Shown: positions 25,652-34,585, numbered from the stretch's first letter. The stretch is DNA of 64,000 nucleotides from Streptomyces sp. NBC_00461 (GCF_036013935.1 NZ_CP107902.1:9643001-9707000); one strand, 5' to 3'. The notes: a model not told the origin generated them from the letters alone. Translations and numbers: made by a program.

Positions 25652-26137
25652 TCAGGCGCCCCGCCCGTGAAAGCGCCGGTGCAGGGCCCGCACCTCCTGA
25701 GCCAGCTCGGGCACCGGGCCTTCCACCACCAGGTCCGGCGCGACCTCGTTCACCGGCAGCGCCCGCACCGGCGCCGCGGGAACCCCCAACTCGGCCAGCC
25801 ACGAGGACAGTTGCCGCGACGAGGCGGCGTACACGATCCGGCCGAGGCCCACCCAGGCGTGCGCGGCCGCGCACATCGGGCAGTGCTCGCCGGACGTGTA
25901 CACCGTCGCGGCCGCCCGCTCCTCGGGAGTCAGACGGGCCGCGGACCAGCGGGCCAGCTCGAACTCGGGATGCCGGGTGCGATCGCCGGAGGCCACCCGG
26001 TTGTGGTCCTCGCCGAGCACCGTCCCGTCGCCGCCCACCAGGACCGACCCGAACGGCTCGTCCCCGGCCTCCAACGCCTCCCTGGCCAGCTCGACGCACC
26101 GGCGCAGATACGGCAGTTCGGCGTCCTTCACGACCAT
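25652..26137 (-). CDS. nucleoside/cytidine-type deaminase
   Basis: A 161-residue zinc deaminase of the CDA superfamily. The fold starts with E-P-F-G-S-V-L-V, the metal/proton-shuttle motif is H-P-E (usually H-A-E), and the Cys pair is in E-H-C-P-M-C-A-A-A-H. The C-terminal helix is long. Members deaminate guanine, cytosine, adenosine in tRNA or other bases; the unusual HPE and the EHCPMC variant of P-C-x-x-C keep me from naming a substrate. It lies 40 nt downstream of the MFS gene on the same strand and may be cotranscribed. Confidence 0.82.
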   Translation of the reverse strand: MVVKDAELPYLRRCVELAREALEAGDEPFGSVLVGGDGTVLGEDHNRVASGDRTRHPEFELARWSAARLTPEERAAATVYTSGEHCPMCAAAHAWVGLGRIVYAASSRQLSSWLAELGVPAAPVRALPVNEVAPDLVVEGPVPELAQEVRALHRRFHGRGA

Positions 26138-26177
26138 GGTGCTCGACCTCCTCGCGATGTGATCTTCGCAGCGCAGC

Positions 26178-27377
26178 CTAGGCGCGCCCCCGTGCTGCCG
26201 GAAAGGCGTGGCGACGGGCGAGGGCCACGGTGACGAGGGCGGTCGTGATCAGGGGGAGCGCGATCCAGGGCAGTGCTCCCGGGCCCAGGTTCTCCAGGGT
26301 CACGCCGCCCGTCAGCGAACCGGCGGCGATGCCCGCGTTGTACACCGTGGTCTGCAGGGACGTGGCGACGTCCGCGTGAGCGGGGCCCGAGGCGTCGACC
26401 AGCGCGGTCTGGATCAGCGTGGGCGCACCGCCGAACGCCACGCCCCACAGGGCCACCGAGCCGAGAAGCACGGCGGGGGCCTGGGCGTTGAGACCCAGGG
26501 CGGGCATGACGGCCGCGCACACCGCCAGTGCGGCGAGCAGCGTGGCCCGCAGACGCCGGTCCACGAGGACCCCGGTGATCCAGATCCCGGCCACCGTGGC
26601 CGTCCCGAACACCAGCAGCACCACGTCCGTACGGCCGAAGCCGGCGTGCGCGGCGAACGGGGCGACGTACGTGTACATCACCTGGTGCCCGAGGAGCAGG
26701 AACAGCGTGACGGACAGGACGGCCGGCAGGCCCGGCAGCACGGCCACCCGGGCGAGCGGCACGCGCGCGTGCGGCGCCTCGCCGTCGAACCCGGGCACCC
26801 GCCACCACACCCAGACCACGAGCAGCACCGCGACGACCGCGAGCACCCCGAAGGCCGTCCGCCAGCCCACCGCACCGGCCAGCGCCGTCCCGGCCGGCAC
26901 GCCCAGCGACAGGGCGAGCGTGATCCCGGCCAGCACGATCGCGATCGCCCGGCCGCGCCGCTCGGCCGGCACCATCCGCGCCGCGTACCCCACGAGCATC
27001 GCCCACAGCAGCCCGCCCATGCACCCGGCGACAAGCCGTGCCGTGAAGGTGAGGGCGTACGACGACGACAGCGCGACCACCGCATTGCTCGCGGCGAACC
27101 CCAGCAGGGCGCCGATCAGCACCGGCCGCCGTGGCAGCGCCCGCAGCAGTGCGGTGAGCGGGATCGCGGCCCCGAAGGAGGCAAGGGCGTACCCGGTGAC
27201 CAGATATCCGACGCGTGCCTCGGAGACGCCCAGCGCCGGGGCCATCCTCGGCAGCAGCCCTGCGGGCAGGAGTTCGGTCATGACGGCGGTGAAGGCCGCC
27301 GTGGACAGGGCGAGCAGCCCCGGCCACGGAAGCGCGGCGGGCAGGGCTGTGCCCTTGGCCATGGATGCGGTGGACAT
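26178..27377 (-). CDS. MFS efflux transporter (DHA1 / Cmx-like)
   Basis: A 399-residue 12-helix MFS protein. It has the motif-A loop between helices 2 and 3 in weak form (L-L-R-A-L-P-R-R-P), G-Y-L-V-T-G-Y-A-L in helix 2, and motif C (G-I-T-L-A-L-S-L-G-V-P-A-G-T) in helix 5, typical of drug:proton antiporters. It is divergent from a MerR regulator across 59 bp containing a 20-bp palindrome. This is the common arrangement of an efflux pump controlled by a drug-binding activator. The exported compound is unknown. Confidence 0.88.
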   Translation of the reverse strand: MSTASMAKGTALPAALPWPGLLALSTAAFTAVMTELLPAGLLPRMAPALGVSEARVGYLVTGYALASFGAAIPLTALLRALPRRPVLIGALLGFAASNAVVALSSSYALTFTARLVAGCMGGLLWAMLVGYAARMVPAERRGRAIAIVLAGITLALSLGVPAGTALAGAVGWRTAFGVLAVVAVLLVVWVWWRVPGFDGEAPHARVPLARVAVLPGLPAVLSVTLFLLLGHQVMYTYVAPFAAHAGFGRTDVVLLVFGTATVAGIWITGVLVDRRLRATLLAALAVCAAVMPALGLNAQAPAVLLGSVALWGVAFGGAPTLIQTALVDASGPAHADVATSLQTTVYNAGIAAGSLTGGVTLENLGPGALPWIALPLITTALVTVALARRHAFPAARGRA

Positions 27378-27392
27378 GCGACCATGGTCGGA

Positions 27393-27412
27393 CCTTCACA
27401 TCAGTGTGAAGG
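27393..27412. promoter_or_regulatory. MerR-type operator between the MFS and merR genes
   Basis: A perfect 8-bp inverted repeat, CCTTCACA-TCAG-TGTGAAGG, lies in the 59-bp space between the divergent starts. MerR-family operators have such CCTTCA/TGAAGG arms placed inside a long promoter spacer. The dyad starts 16 bp upstream of the pump start codon, so it probably controls the pump promoter and autoregulates the regulator. Confidence 0.75.
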
Positions 27413-27436
27413 CAAGGGCGACCTCCGGAGGCGGGC

Positions 27437-27811
27437 ATGAGGATCGGCGAACTGTCCCACCGCACCGGCGTTCCCACCAGGCTGCTGCGTTACTACGAGG
27501 AGCAGGACCTCCTCAGCCCCGGCCGCACCGAGAACGGCTACCGGGACTACGGCGAGCCCACGGTCCAGGACGTCCAGCAGATCCGCGGCCTGCTCGACTC
27601 GGGCCTGACCACGGAGATGATCCGGGCGATCCTGCCCTACCTGTCCGGACCGGACGAGATCCTGCTGCCCGCCGACCGGCTGACCCCGGAGACCGCCGCA
27701 CTCCTGCAGGCCCACATCGACCGCATCCAGGCCCGAATCGACTGTCTGGCCCGCAACCGCGACCGGCTCACCGCGTACCTGGCGGCGGTGCGGCCGGAGG
27801 GCCGCCGGTAA
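27437..27811 (+). CDS. MerR-family transcriptional regulator
   Basis: A 124-residue protein. The N-terminal winged HTH reads M-R-I-G-E-L-S-H-R-T-G-V-P-T-R-L-L-R-Y-Y-E-E, followed by the second wing (E-N-G-Y-R-D-Y), then a dimerisation helix (about residues 80-120). There is no separate ligand-binding domain and no Cys cluster, so it is not a metal sensor; short MerR proteins sense drugs or redox with this architecture. GGAGGCGGGC precedes the ATG at 27437. It probably regulates the divergent MFS gene through the palindrome at 27393-27412. Confidence 0.9.
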   Translation: MRIGELSHRTGVPTRLLRYYEEQDLLSPGRTENGYRDYGEPTVQDVQQIRGLLDSGLTTEMIRAILPYLSGPDEILLPADRLTPETAALLQAHIDRIQARIDCLARNRDRLTAYLAAVRPEGRR

Positions 27812-27851
27812 AGCCGTTGCCCGGCCCGGCCCAGGATGCTGGAGTGAGCGC

Positions 27852-28628
27852 ATGGATCATGCCGGAGTGCTCGCCCTCTTCGACCACGACATGCGTCAAG
27901 GCGCCCAGCCCGACGGGCTCGACGCGCGCGTCGAGCGGGTCGGCGGCGTGGTGCGCCAGGTTGGCTCGGCGCGCGGCTGGAACGGGGTGGTGTGGTCCGA
28001 CCTGGCCGAGAGGGACGCCGACGCGGTGATCGCCGAGCAGATCGCGTACTTCTCCGGGCTGGGCCTCGAATTCGAGTGGAAGCTGTACGGGCACGACCTG
28101 CCGCTGGATCTGGGGCGGCAGCTCAGGGCCGCCGGCTTCGAGCCCGAGCCCGCGGAGACGCTGATGATCGCCGAGGCCGCCCGCCTCGACCTCGACGCCG
28201 AACCGCCCGAGGGTATCCGCCTGCTGCCCGTCACCGACGCGGCGGGCGTCGACCTGCTCGCGGACGTGCACGAGAAGGCCTTCGGCACCGACGGTTCCCG
28301 GCTGCGCCACCAGCTGCTCACCCGGCTCACGGGGGAGCCGGACACGATCGTCGCCACCGTCGCCCTCGCCGGCGACGTACCGGTGAGCGCGGCCCGCATG
28401 GAGCTGGTGCCCGGCACCCGCTTCGCCGGCCTGTGGGGTGGCGGCACCGTGGAGGCCTGGCGAGGCCGGGGTGTCTACCGCGCCCTGGTCGCGCACCGGG
28501 CCCGCGCCGCGGTGGAGCGCGGCTACCGCTACCTCCAGGTCGACGCCTCCAGCCAGAGCCGCCCCATCCTCGAACGCCTGGGCTTCGAGCCACTGACCAC
28601 GACGACGCCGTACACGTACGTGCCGTAG
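27852..28628 (+). CDS. GNAT-family N-acetyltransferase
   Basis: A 258-residue protein with a divergent N-terminal half and a GNAT domain from about residue 120. The acetyl-CoA motif A is G-G-G-T-V-E-A-W-R-G-R-G-V-Y-R-A-L-V and the C-terminal part is Y-L-Q-V-D-A-S...S-R-P-I-L-E-R-L-G-F. The size and the degenerate first half suggest a tandem GNAT with only the second acetyl-CoA site intact. It starts 40 nt after the merR stop. The acceptor substrate cannot be predicted. Confidence 0.85.
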   Translation: MDHAGVLALFDHDMRQGAQPDGLDARVERVGGVVRQVGSARGWNGVVWSDLAERDADAVIAEQIAYFSGLGLEFEWKLYGHDLPLDLGRQLRAAGFEPEPAETLMIAEAARLDLDAEPPEGIRLLPVTDAAGVDLLADVHEKAFGTDGSRLRHQLLTRLTGEPDTIVATVALAGDVPVSAARMELVPGTRFAGLWGGGTVEAWRGRGVYRALVAHRARAAVERGYRYLQVDASSQSRPILERLGFEPLTTTTPYTYVP

Positions 28629-28727
28629 CGACTTGCCGGAACAGCCACGTGCCCCCTCCGCACCGCTGGCCACGACCCTTTCGGAGCGGGATGTCACATC
28701 CGTGACCGCCTGACCCGTCGCATCGTC

Positions 28728-29693
28728 ATGACGACGAACCAGATGAATCAGACGAGCCAGACGAGCCAGACGAGCCAGACGAGCCAGAAGAACCAGAGCG
28801 TCCTCCTCGCCGGTGCGAGCGGCATCCTCGGCGGCCACATCACCCGGGCCCTGACCGAGGCCGGCCACAAGGTCACCGGCCTCGGCCGTGGGCCCGCGAA
28901 CGGCGTCCGGGCCGATCTCATGGATCGCGACGCGCTGCTGCGGGCCGTCGACGGACAGCACTTCGACACCGTCATCCACGCCGCGACCGCCCTGCGCAAG
29001 GCGCCCATGCGTCACCGCGACATGCTCGCCACCGACGCGCTGCGCATCGCCGGCACCGCCCACCTGGTGGAGGCCGCACAGGCCACCGGCGCCGACCGCT
29101 TCGTGAGCGAGTCGATGGTCTTCGGCTACGGCTACGGAGACTTCGGCGACCATGTGATCACCGAGGACGACCAGTTCGGCCCGCACGGCACCACCCCGGA
29201 GCTGGAACGGCACATCGAGGGCATGCGCATCAAGGAGCAACTCACCTCCGAGGCACAGGGGTTGGCGGGCATCTCGCTGCGCTTCGGCCTGTTCTACGGT
29301 CCCGGCGGCACCGATGCGATCGTGCTCATGCTGCGCAAGCGGCAGCTGCCCGCCCCGGGCGACCAGGGGCGAGTCCTGCCGTGGGTCGAACTCACCGACG
29401 CGGCGCGGGCGGTGGTCGCCGCGGTCGAGCACGGCAGCTCCGGCCAGGCGTACAACATCGCCGACCCCACCCCGTTCGGGTTCCGCTCCCATGTCCTGTG
29501 CGTGGCCGAGGAGTTCGGCCTGCCCAGGCCGATGACCGTGCCGCTGTGGATGACCAGGCCGATGTCCTACGCGCACACGATGATGCGGGCGAACATGCGC
29601 GTGTCGTCGGCGAAGGCGGAGCGGGAACTGGGCTGGACGCCGCGGTACCCGTCCAGCCGGGACGGTCTCGCCGCGCTGGCGGCCGGCCGTTGA
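28728..29693 (+). CDS. NAD(P)-dependent epimerase/SDR-family oxidoreductase
   Basis: A 321-residue extended SDR. The dinucleotide motif is G-A-S-G-I-L-G-G (near residue 30). Before it stands an unusual polar N-terminus of four Gln-Thr-Ser repeats coded by a 9-bp tandem repeat. The usual catalytic Tyr-x-x-x-Lys is not obvious at the expected place: after S-E-S-M-V-F-G-Y-G-Y-G comes no clear YxxxK, although I-K-E-Q-L lies downstream. It is probably an atypical SDR, and the reaction is unknown. The start at 28728 has only a weak ribosome-binding site. Confidence 0.78.
   Translation: MTTNQMNQTSQTSQTSQTSQKNQSVLLAGASGILGGHITRALTEAGHKVTGLGRGPANGVRADLMDRDALLRAVDGQHFDTVIHAATALRKAPMRHRDMLATDALRIAGTAHLVEAAQATGADRFVSESMVFGYGYGDFGDHVITEDDQFGPHGTTPELERHIEGMRIKEQLTSEAQGLAGISLRFGLFYGPGGTDAIVLMLRKRQLPAPGDQGRVLPWVELTDAARAVVAAVEHGSSGQAYNIADPTPFGFRSHVLCVAEEFGLPRPMTVPLWMTRPMSYAHTMMRANMRVSSAKAERELGWTPRYPSSRDGLAALAAGR
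28749..28793 (+). repeat. 9-bp tandem repeat (QTS codons) at an SDR N-terminus
   Basis: Four perfect copies of CAGACGAGC (28749-28784) and a fifth degenerate copy encode Gln-Thr-Ser repeats before the nucleotide-binding domain. The period keeps the frame, so slippage would change only the N-terminal tail length. Confidence 0.92.
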
Positions 29694-29815
29694 ACGCCCG
29701 GCCGAGGCCGCTCGGGCGGCGTTTCGGGGCCGCAGCAGTGCCTACCGCGGCCGGGCGGGGCGCCGTTGCGTCCCACCCGGGCCCGAAACAGTTGTTGTCC
29801 GCCACACTTGTCGTG

Positions 29816-30079
29816 TCAGCGGCGTGCCTTCGACCGGTCCAGCGCGGCCACGCCGAGTGCGGCGAGGCCGATCTGGATGAGCCACTCGATCCAGTCGATG
29901 CCGTTGGTGTCGGACACGTCGAACGCGTTGGCGATCGCCGAGCCGATCAACGCGGCCACGATGCCGACGACGATCGTCAGCAGGATGCCGATGCGCTGTC
30001 GTCCCGGGACGACGAGCCGGCCCAGCACACCGATGACGATGCCGATCACGATGGCACTGATGATGCCTGAGATCTCCAT
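29816..30079 (-). CDS. GlsB/YeaQ/YmgE-type stress membrane protein
   Basis: An 87-residue protein with three hydrophobic helices and the family pattern I-I-S-A-I-V-I-G-I-V-I-G, G-R-L-V-V-P-G, then G-I-L-L-T-I-V-V-G-I-V-A-A-L-I-G. These small transglycosylase-associated-type membrane proteins are induced by envelope and general stress. A charged tail (D-R-S-K-A-R-R) ends it. GGGGCGGAGATGG precedes the start at 30079. It is monocistronic and convergent with the SDR gene. Confidence 0.9.
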   Translation of the reverse strand: MEISGIISAIVIGIVIGVLGRLVVPGRQRIGILLTIVVGIVAALIGSAIANAFDVSDTNGIDWIEWLIQIGLAALGVAALDRSKARR

Positions 30080-30273
30080 CTCCGCCCCTCTTTGTCAAAG
30101 CCCCCGCACCATCCGGATTCCCCCTGGAGACGGGGACAGTCCGTTCCGCTTAAACCAGGGGTCAACGCGGGGTCAATCTCCGTCCCGGTGCGCCCGGTGA
30201 CGCCTGTTCACGCCCCCTCCTGCCATGTACGGTTCAACCGATTCGGCCGCACGGCAGTCGTGCAGCCGAATGT

Positions 30274-30308
30274 CTACGCGCGCAGATGCCCTTCGTCTAC
30301 GCGCGTAG
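30274..30308. promoter_or_regulatory. paired CTACGCGCGTAG palindromes upstream of a secreted protein gene
   Basis: A perfect 12-bp palindrome CTACGCGCGTAG at 30297-30308 is preceded 23 bp upstream by a one-mismatch copy, CTACGCGCGCAG (30274-30285). The offset is about two helical turns. They lie 54-88 bp before the start of the secreted protein gene. The same perfect palindrome occurs once more in the window, over the start of adenosine deaminase (59824-59835). Confidence 0.5.
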
Positions 30309-30361
30309 GTTCGACCCCGCACCGCCCCGCTCTTCCCCAACCCCACACGGAGGTACGTCGG

Positions 30362-31813
30362 ATGCGCGGACTCACCAGATCCCGTCACGGACTCACCACC
30401 GCTCTGGCCGCGTTCGGTCTGCTCACCGCAGCGGCCGCCGCTCAGGCCACGGTCACCGCCACCCCCGCCCACGCGGCCACGACGCATCGCATCCTGTTCG
30501 ACGACGGCCACGCCGAGGAGGCGGGCAACGCCGACTGGATCATCTCCACCAGCAAGCCCGACCCGCTCTCCCAGGATTCCTCCCCGTCCGCCGAGACGGA
30601 CTGGACCGGCGCGCTCTCCTCGTGGGGCGTCGCCCTCCAGAAGACCGGCGGCTACAGCCTCAAGACCGCCACGAGCGCCCTCACCTACGGCGGCTCGTCC
30701 ACGACCGACCTGTCGAAGTTCGACACCCTCGTCCTGCCGGAGCCCAACACCCTCTTCACCACCGCCGAGAAGACGGCGATCATGACCTTCGTCAAGAACG
30801 GCGGCGGACTGTTCATGATCTCCGACCACACCGGCGCCGACCGCAACAACGACGGCGAGGACGCGGTCGAGATCCTCAACGACCTGATGACCAACAACAG
30901 CGTCGACTCGACCGACCCGTTCGGCTTCTCCATCGACACGCTGGACGTCAAGTCGGGCTACCCGGCCGCGATCAGCGACAGCAGCGACCCCGTGCTGCAC
31001 GGTTCCTTCGGCACCGTCACCAAGAGCCTGATCGCCGACGGCACGACCGCCACTCTCAAGCCCTCCGACAACTCCGCCGTCAAGGGCCTGGTGTACCGCA
31101 GCGGTTACTCGGGCAACACCGGTGCCTTCTTCCTCACCAGCACCTTCGGCAGTGGCCGCGTCGCCTTCTGGGGCGACAGCTCACCGATCGACGACGGCAC
31201 CGGCCAGTCCGGCAACACCCTCTACGACGGCTGGAACGACACCGGCGCCACCAACGCCGCCCTCGCCCTCAACGCCACCGCCTGGCTCGCCGGCGACGGC
31301 AGCACCTCAGGCGGCGACGGCGGCGGCGGTTCCGGCACCTGCACCGCCGCCCAGCTGCTCGGCAACAACGGCTTCGAGTCGGGCAGCACCGCCTGGAGCG
31401 CCTCCAGCGGCGTCATCACCAACTCCAGCAGCCAGTCGGCCCGTACGGGCTCGTACTACGCCTGGCTGGACGGCTACGGAACCGCCACCACCGACACGCT
31501 GTCCCAGTCGGTGACCATCCCGTCCGGCTGCACCACCGCCACCCTCAGCTTCTACCTGCACGTCGACACGGCGGAGACGACCACCAGCACGGCGTACGAC
31601 ACGCTCAAGGTCCAGGTCCTCAACAGTTCGGGGACCGTGCTCGGCACGCCGGCGACCTACTCCAACCTGAACGCCGCCGGCGGCTACACGCAGCGCAGCT
31701 TCAGCCTCGCGAGCTACGCCGGTCAGACCGTCACGCTCAAGTTCACCGGTACCGAGGGTTCCACCCTGCAGACGTCGTTCGTCATCGACGACACGGCACT
31801 CGACGTCAGCTGA
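30362..31813 (+). CDS. secreted two-domain protein: Rossmann-like (DUF4350/GATase-like) domain plus beta-sandwich CBM-like domain
   Basis: A 483-residue exported protein whose ATG at 30362 follows GGAGGT. The signal peptide ends near residue 39 (H-A-A-T). Residues 40-310 are an alpha/beta domain with V-L-P-E-P-N-T, F-V-K-N-G-G-G-L-F-M-I-S-D-H and F-G-S-G-R-V-A-F-W-G-D-S strands, like the GATase/ThuA-like domains of cell-surface proteins. A Ser/Gly linker precedes a C-terminal jelly-roll (L-L-G-N-N-G-F-E-S-G) of the carbohydrate-binding type. The ligand is unknown. It ends at a terminator shared with the GH2 gene. Confidence 0.7.
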   Translation: MRGLTRSRHGLTTALAAFGLLTAAAAAQATVTATPAHAATTHRILFDDGHAEEAGNADWIISTSKPDPLSQDSSPSAETDWTGALSSWGVALQKTGGYSLKTATSALTYGGSSTTDLSKFDTLVLPEPNTLFTTAEKTAIMTFVKNGGGLFMISDHTGADRNNDGEDAVEILNDLMTNNSVDSTDPFGFSIDTLDVKSGYPAAISDSSDPVLHGSFGTVTKSLIADGTTATLKPSDNSAVKGLVYRSGYSGNTGAFFLTSTFGSGRVAFWGDSSPIDDGTGQSGNTLYDGWNDTGATNAALALNATAWLAGDGSTSGGDGGGGSGTCTAAQLLGNNGFESGSTAWSASSGVITNSSSQSARTGSYYAWLDGYGTATTDTLSQSVTIPSGCTTATLSFYLHVDTAETTTSTAYDTLKVQVLNSSGTVLGTPATYSNLNAAGGYTQRSFSLASYAGQTVTLKFTGTEGSTLQTSFVIDDTALDVS

Positions 31814-31818
31814 CGTCC

Positions 31819-31848
31819 CCTGGGGCCCGGTCCCGACCGGGCCCCAGG
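31819..31848. terminator. bidirectional terminator between convergent genes
   Basis: A perfect 12-bp stem (CCTGGGGCCCGG and its complement) with a 6-nt loop fills the 38-bp space between the stops at 31813 and 31852. Confidence 0.88.
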
Positions 31849-31851
31849 CGG

Positions 31852-34566
31852 TCATCCCGCGGGAACCGTCTGCTCCGGCGTGTTCCAGCCGGAGACCCGC
31901 ACTCGTGGCGCCGACCCGTGCAGATCCGCGGTCCGGTAGGTGGCCGTGAGGGTCGCCGTCTCGCCGGGCCAGAGGCTGACTTCGTTGTCCGACCACTCGA
32001 TGGGCAGTACGGGCTTGCCCGTCGCGTCGACGAGATGGACGTCGGTGAGCAACGAAGGTGTCTTCCCGCCGCCCGTGTTGCGTACGGTCACCGTCGTGGT
32101 CGACGTCCCGCCCGATGTGTCCGTCGACGCCGCCGCCGAGACCGGCACCGGCGCCATCGCGCTCAGGCCCCTGAGATCGGCGTAGCTCGTCGTCGGTGTG
32201 TAGTACCAGTCGGTGTGGGCCCAGTCGAGCGTGTCCGGCCCGGTGGACAGCCAGTAGACGTTGCGACTGACCTCCTTGCCGGAGGCGTCGGTCAGGGTCA
32301 GCCGCACCAGATACGTCGTCGACAGCCCGCTCACCGACGCCGGCAGGGTGAGCGCGGTGCTGTGCGCGCCGTCGCCGCTCACCTTCACGCCGGTGACGGT
32401 CCTGTCGTATTTCTGCGTGCCGTCGGGGTTGAACACCGTGGCACGGGCGGTGAGTTCGGTTGCGGCCGTGTGCCGGTTGTTGACCACGACCACCGAGCGG
32501 TCGTCGTAGGAGTACTGGACGTGCAGCGGCTCGTTCGCCTTCTTCGCCCCGAAGTAGGCGCCTCCCTGGTCGAGATGACGGTCCATCAGCTGCCATTGGA
32601 GCGAGGTCCAGCCGCTGTTGAACATCCAGTAGACGACGCCGGTCGCGGGCTTCGAGGAGTCGGTGGCGTTGCGCTCGTACGCCTCGAACTGGGCGCGGAC
32701 GTTCTCGTACTGCGCGAGCTGGGCCTTGCGGACGTAGTCGGTCAGGCCCGTCGGGGCGCCGTAGCGGCCGGTGAGCGCGTTGTCGTAGAGCTTGAGCGTG
32801 CCGAAGGTCGACGACGGTGAGCGGTGGTACTGCTTGGCGTCCGGGTTCTTCCAGAGGGTGTCGAGTTCGGCCGGGGTCATCATGCGGCGGAGGGTGTCCA
32901 GGGTGGGGATGTCGGGACCCGCGCTGGTCTCGGAGTTGAAGCCGGTGGCGCCGCCCTCGCGCTTGGCGTACCAGTAGTTCGGCGGGACCCAGTCGTACGG
33001 GCCCGTCATCTTCATGCCCGAACTGCCCAGTTGTGGGGAGGATTTGTCGGACGCGGCGGCGACTACGGGGGTCGGCCAGTCGGCGGCCTTCAGGGCGTCG
33101 AGGTAGTTCTTCTCGATCGTCGCGTCGGGTGCGAAGTCGCTGCCGATGAGGAAGGAGATCACGCTCGGGTGGTCGCGCAGCCGGGCGGCCTCGGCCGCCA
33201 TCGACGCCCTCGCGACCGGGTAGTCGGCGGCGGTCCACTTGTCGCCGGACTCGCCGCCGTTGACCTGGCCCTCCCACTTGTCACAGCACTCCCAGCCCGG
33301 CAGTGTCAGGATGCCGTAGCGGTCGGCGAGGTCGAAGAACTGGTCCGGTTCGAGGTGCCCTTCGAGGCGGATGGTGTTCAGGCCGAGATCCAGGGCGTAC
33401 TTCAGCCGGTCCTCGACATAGGTCCGGTCCCAGCGCAGGTACTCGTCCGGCGACCAGCCGCCGCCCTTGATCAGCAGCTTGCGGCCGTTGACGCGGTACT
33501 GGCGCGCACCGTCGGAGTTCAGCGGCGCCTGGACGTCGCGGATGCCGAAGGTCTGGTGCGCTGTGTCCGAGACGGTGCCGGAGCCGGTGCCGGAGACGGA
33601 GGCGGTGAGGTTCAGGTCGTACAGGGGCTGCCCGCCCATTCCGGCCGGCCACCACACCTTCGGCGAGGCCAGGTGGAGGCCGGGGACGTCGGACGGGGCG
33701 AACGTGACCGTCTTCGTCTCGTGCGCGGCCAGCGCGACGGTCTTGCCGAACCTCGTCGTGCCGATGCTGCCGGCGACCTCTGCCGTCGCCGGCGCCCCGG
33801 AGTCGTTGCGGACCTGCGCCTTGACCGTCAGGTCGGCCGAGGCGAGCGAGGGCACGTCCAGCTTGGTCACCACGTGGGCGTCTCGCAGCGCGACCGGGCC
33901 GCCCCGGCGGACGAGGACGTCACGGACGATGCCCATGTTCTCGTCGGGCGGCGGCTGCAGCCAGTCGATCCAGCCCATGGTGAGGTTCTTGTCCGGATCG
34001 TTGGGCTGGATCCGGAAGGCGACGGTGTTCGTACCGGAGCGGACGAGTGAGGTCACGTCCAGCTCGTGCCGGGTGTAGGCGCCGGTCACGTCCTTCGCCG
34101 TGGCGACCTGCCGGCCGTTGACGTAGACGTCGGCCGCCGAGACCACGCCGCTGAAGTCGAGGTAGGTGCGCTCGGAGGTGTCGGCGACTGTGAAGTCGGA
34201 GCGGTACCACCAGGGGACCCGGAAGTCGGCCCTGGGGATCTTCTGCTGGTTCGTCGAGTAGAAGGGGTCGGCGTACACGCCGTTCGCCAGCAGGGCCGCG
34301 AGGACGGTGGAGCGGGGGCCGGCCGGGTACCAGCCGGCCGCCGGGTAGCCGGGGGAGGACACGTCGGCCGCCGGATCGGAGACCTTGGCCGTCGACTGCA
34401 CCGTGTAGCCGTCGAGGGCGGTCGTGCTGCCCGGTGCGGAGGAGACCCGGGTGGGCGGCGCGTGCGGTCCCGTCCGATGGTCGTGCGCTTTGGCCCAGGC
34501 GCCGGTCGTCAGCGAACCCAGCAGCCCCAGGACTACGGCGGCCGTGGCGAGACGGTGTCCGTTCAC
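31852..34566 (-). CDS. csxA: GH2 exo-beta-D-glucosaminidase (CsxA-like)
   Basis: A 904-residue secreted glycosidase. It has a signal peptide (about 1-25), a GH2 sugar-binding jelly-roll, an Ig-like domain and a TIM barrel (about 340-640), then C-terminal Ig-like domains. The catalytic acid is Asp in L-I-G-S-D-F-A-P, where most GH2 enzymes have Asn-Glu; this Ser-Asp pair is the mark of the exo-chitosanase subgroup. The nucleophile Glu is in G-F-N-S-E-T-S. It removes GlcN from chitosan oligomers. It lacks the extra chitosan-binding module of some CsxA proteins. It is next to a ROK repressor and carries a ROK-type operator in its promoter. Confidence 0.85.
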   Translation of the reverse strand: MNGHRLATAAVVLGLLGSLTTGAWAKAHDHRTGPHAPPTRVSSAPGSTTALDGYTVQSTAKVSDPAADVSSPGYPAAGWYPAGPRSTVLAALLANGVYADPFYSTNQQKIPRADFRVPWWYRSDFTVADTSERTYLDFSGVVSAADVYVNGRQVATAKDVTGAYTRHELDVTSLVRSGTNTVAFRIQPNDPDKNLTMGWIDWLQPPPDENMGIVRDVLVRRGGPVALRDAHVVTKLDVPSLASADLTVKAQVRNDSGAPATAEVAGSIGTTRFGKTVALAAHETKTVTFAPSDVPGLHLASPKVWWPAGMGGQPLYDLNLTASVSGTGSGTVSDTAHQTFGIRDVQAPLNSDGARQYRVNGRKLLIKGGGWSPDEYLRWDRTYVEDRLKYALDLGLNTIRLEGHLEPDQFFDLADRYGILTLPGWECCDKWEGQVNGGESGDKWTAADYPVARASMAAEAARLRDHPSVISFLIGSDFAPDATIEKNYLDALKAADWPTPVVAAASDKSSPQLGSSGMKMTGPYDWVPPNYWYAKREGGATGFNSETSAGPDIPTLDTLRRMMTPAELDTLWKNPDAKQYHRSPSSTFGTLKLYDNALTGRYGAPTGLTDYVRKAQLAQYENVRAQFEAYERNATDSSKPATGVVYWMFNSGWTSLQWQLMDRHLDQGGAYFGAKKANEPLHVQYSYDDRSVVVVNNRHTAATELTARATVFNPDGTQKYDRTVTGVKVSGDGAHSTALTLPASVSGLSTTYLVRLTLTDASGKEVSRNVYWLSTGPDTLDWAHTDWYYTPTTSYADLRGLSAMAPVPVSAAASTDTSGGTSTTTVTVRNTGGGKTPSLLTDVHLVDATGKPVLPIEWSDNEVSLWPGETATLTATYRTADLHGSAPRVRVSGWNTPEQTVPAG

Positions 34567-34585
34567 GGAGTCTCCAGCTCTTCGT

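Noticed and set aside
28749..28793. short regular repeats as a possible CRISPR
   Set aside because: They are contiguous 9-bp units without spacers inside a coding frame. No cas gene or spaced repeat occurs anywhere in the window.
30286..32820. 844-residue plus-strand open frame
   Set aside because: It overlaps the secreted protein gene out of frame and the GH2 gene antisense; the sequence is Arg-rich shadow without motifs.
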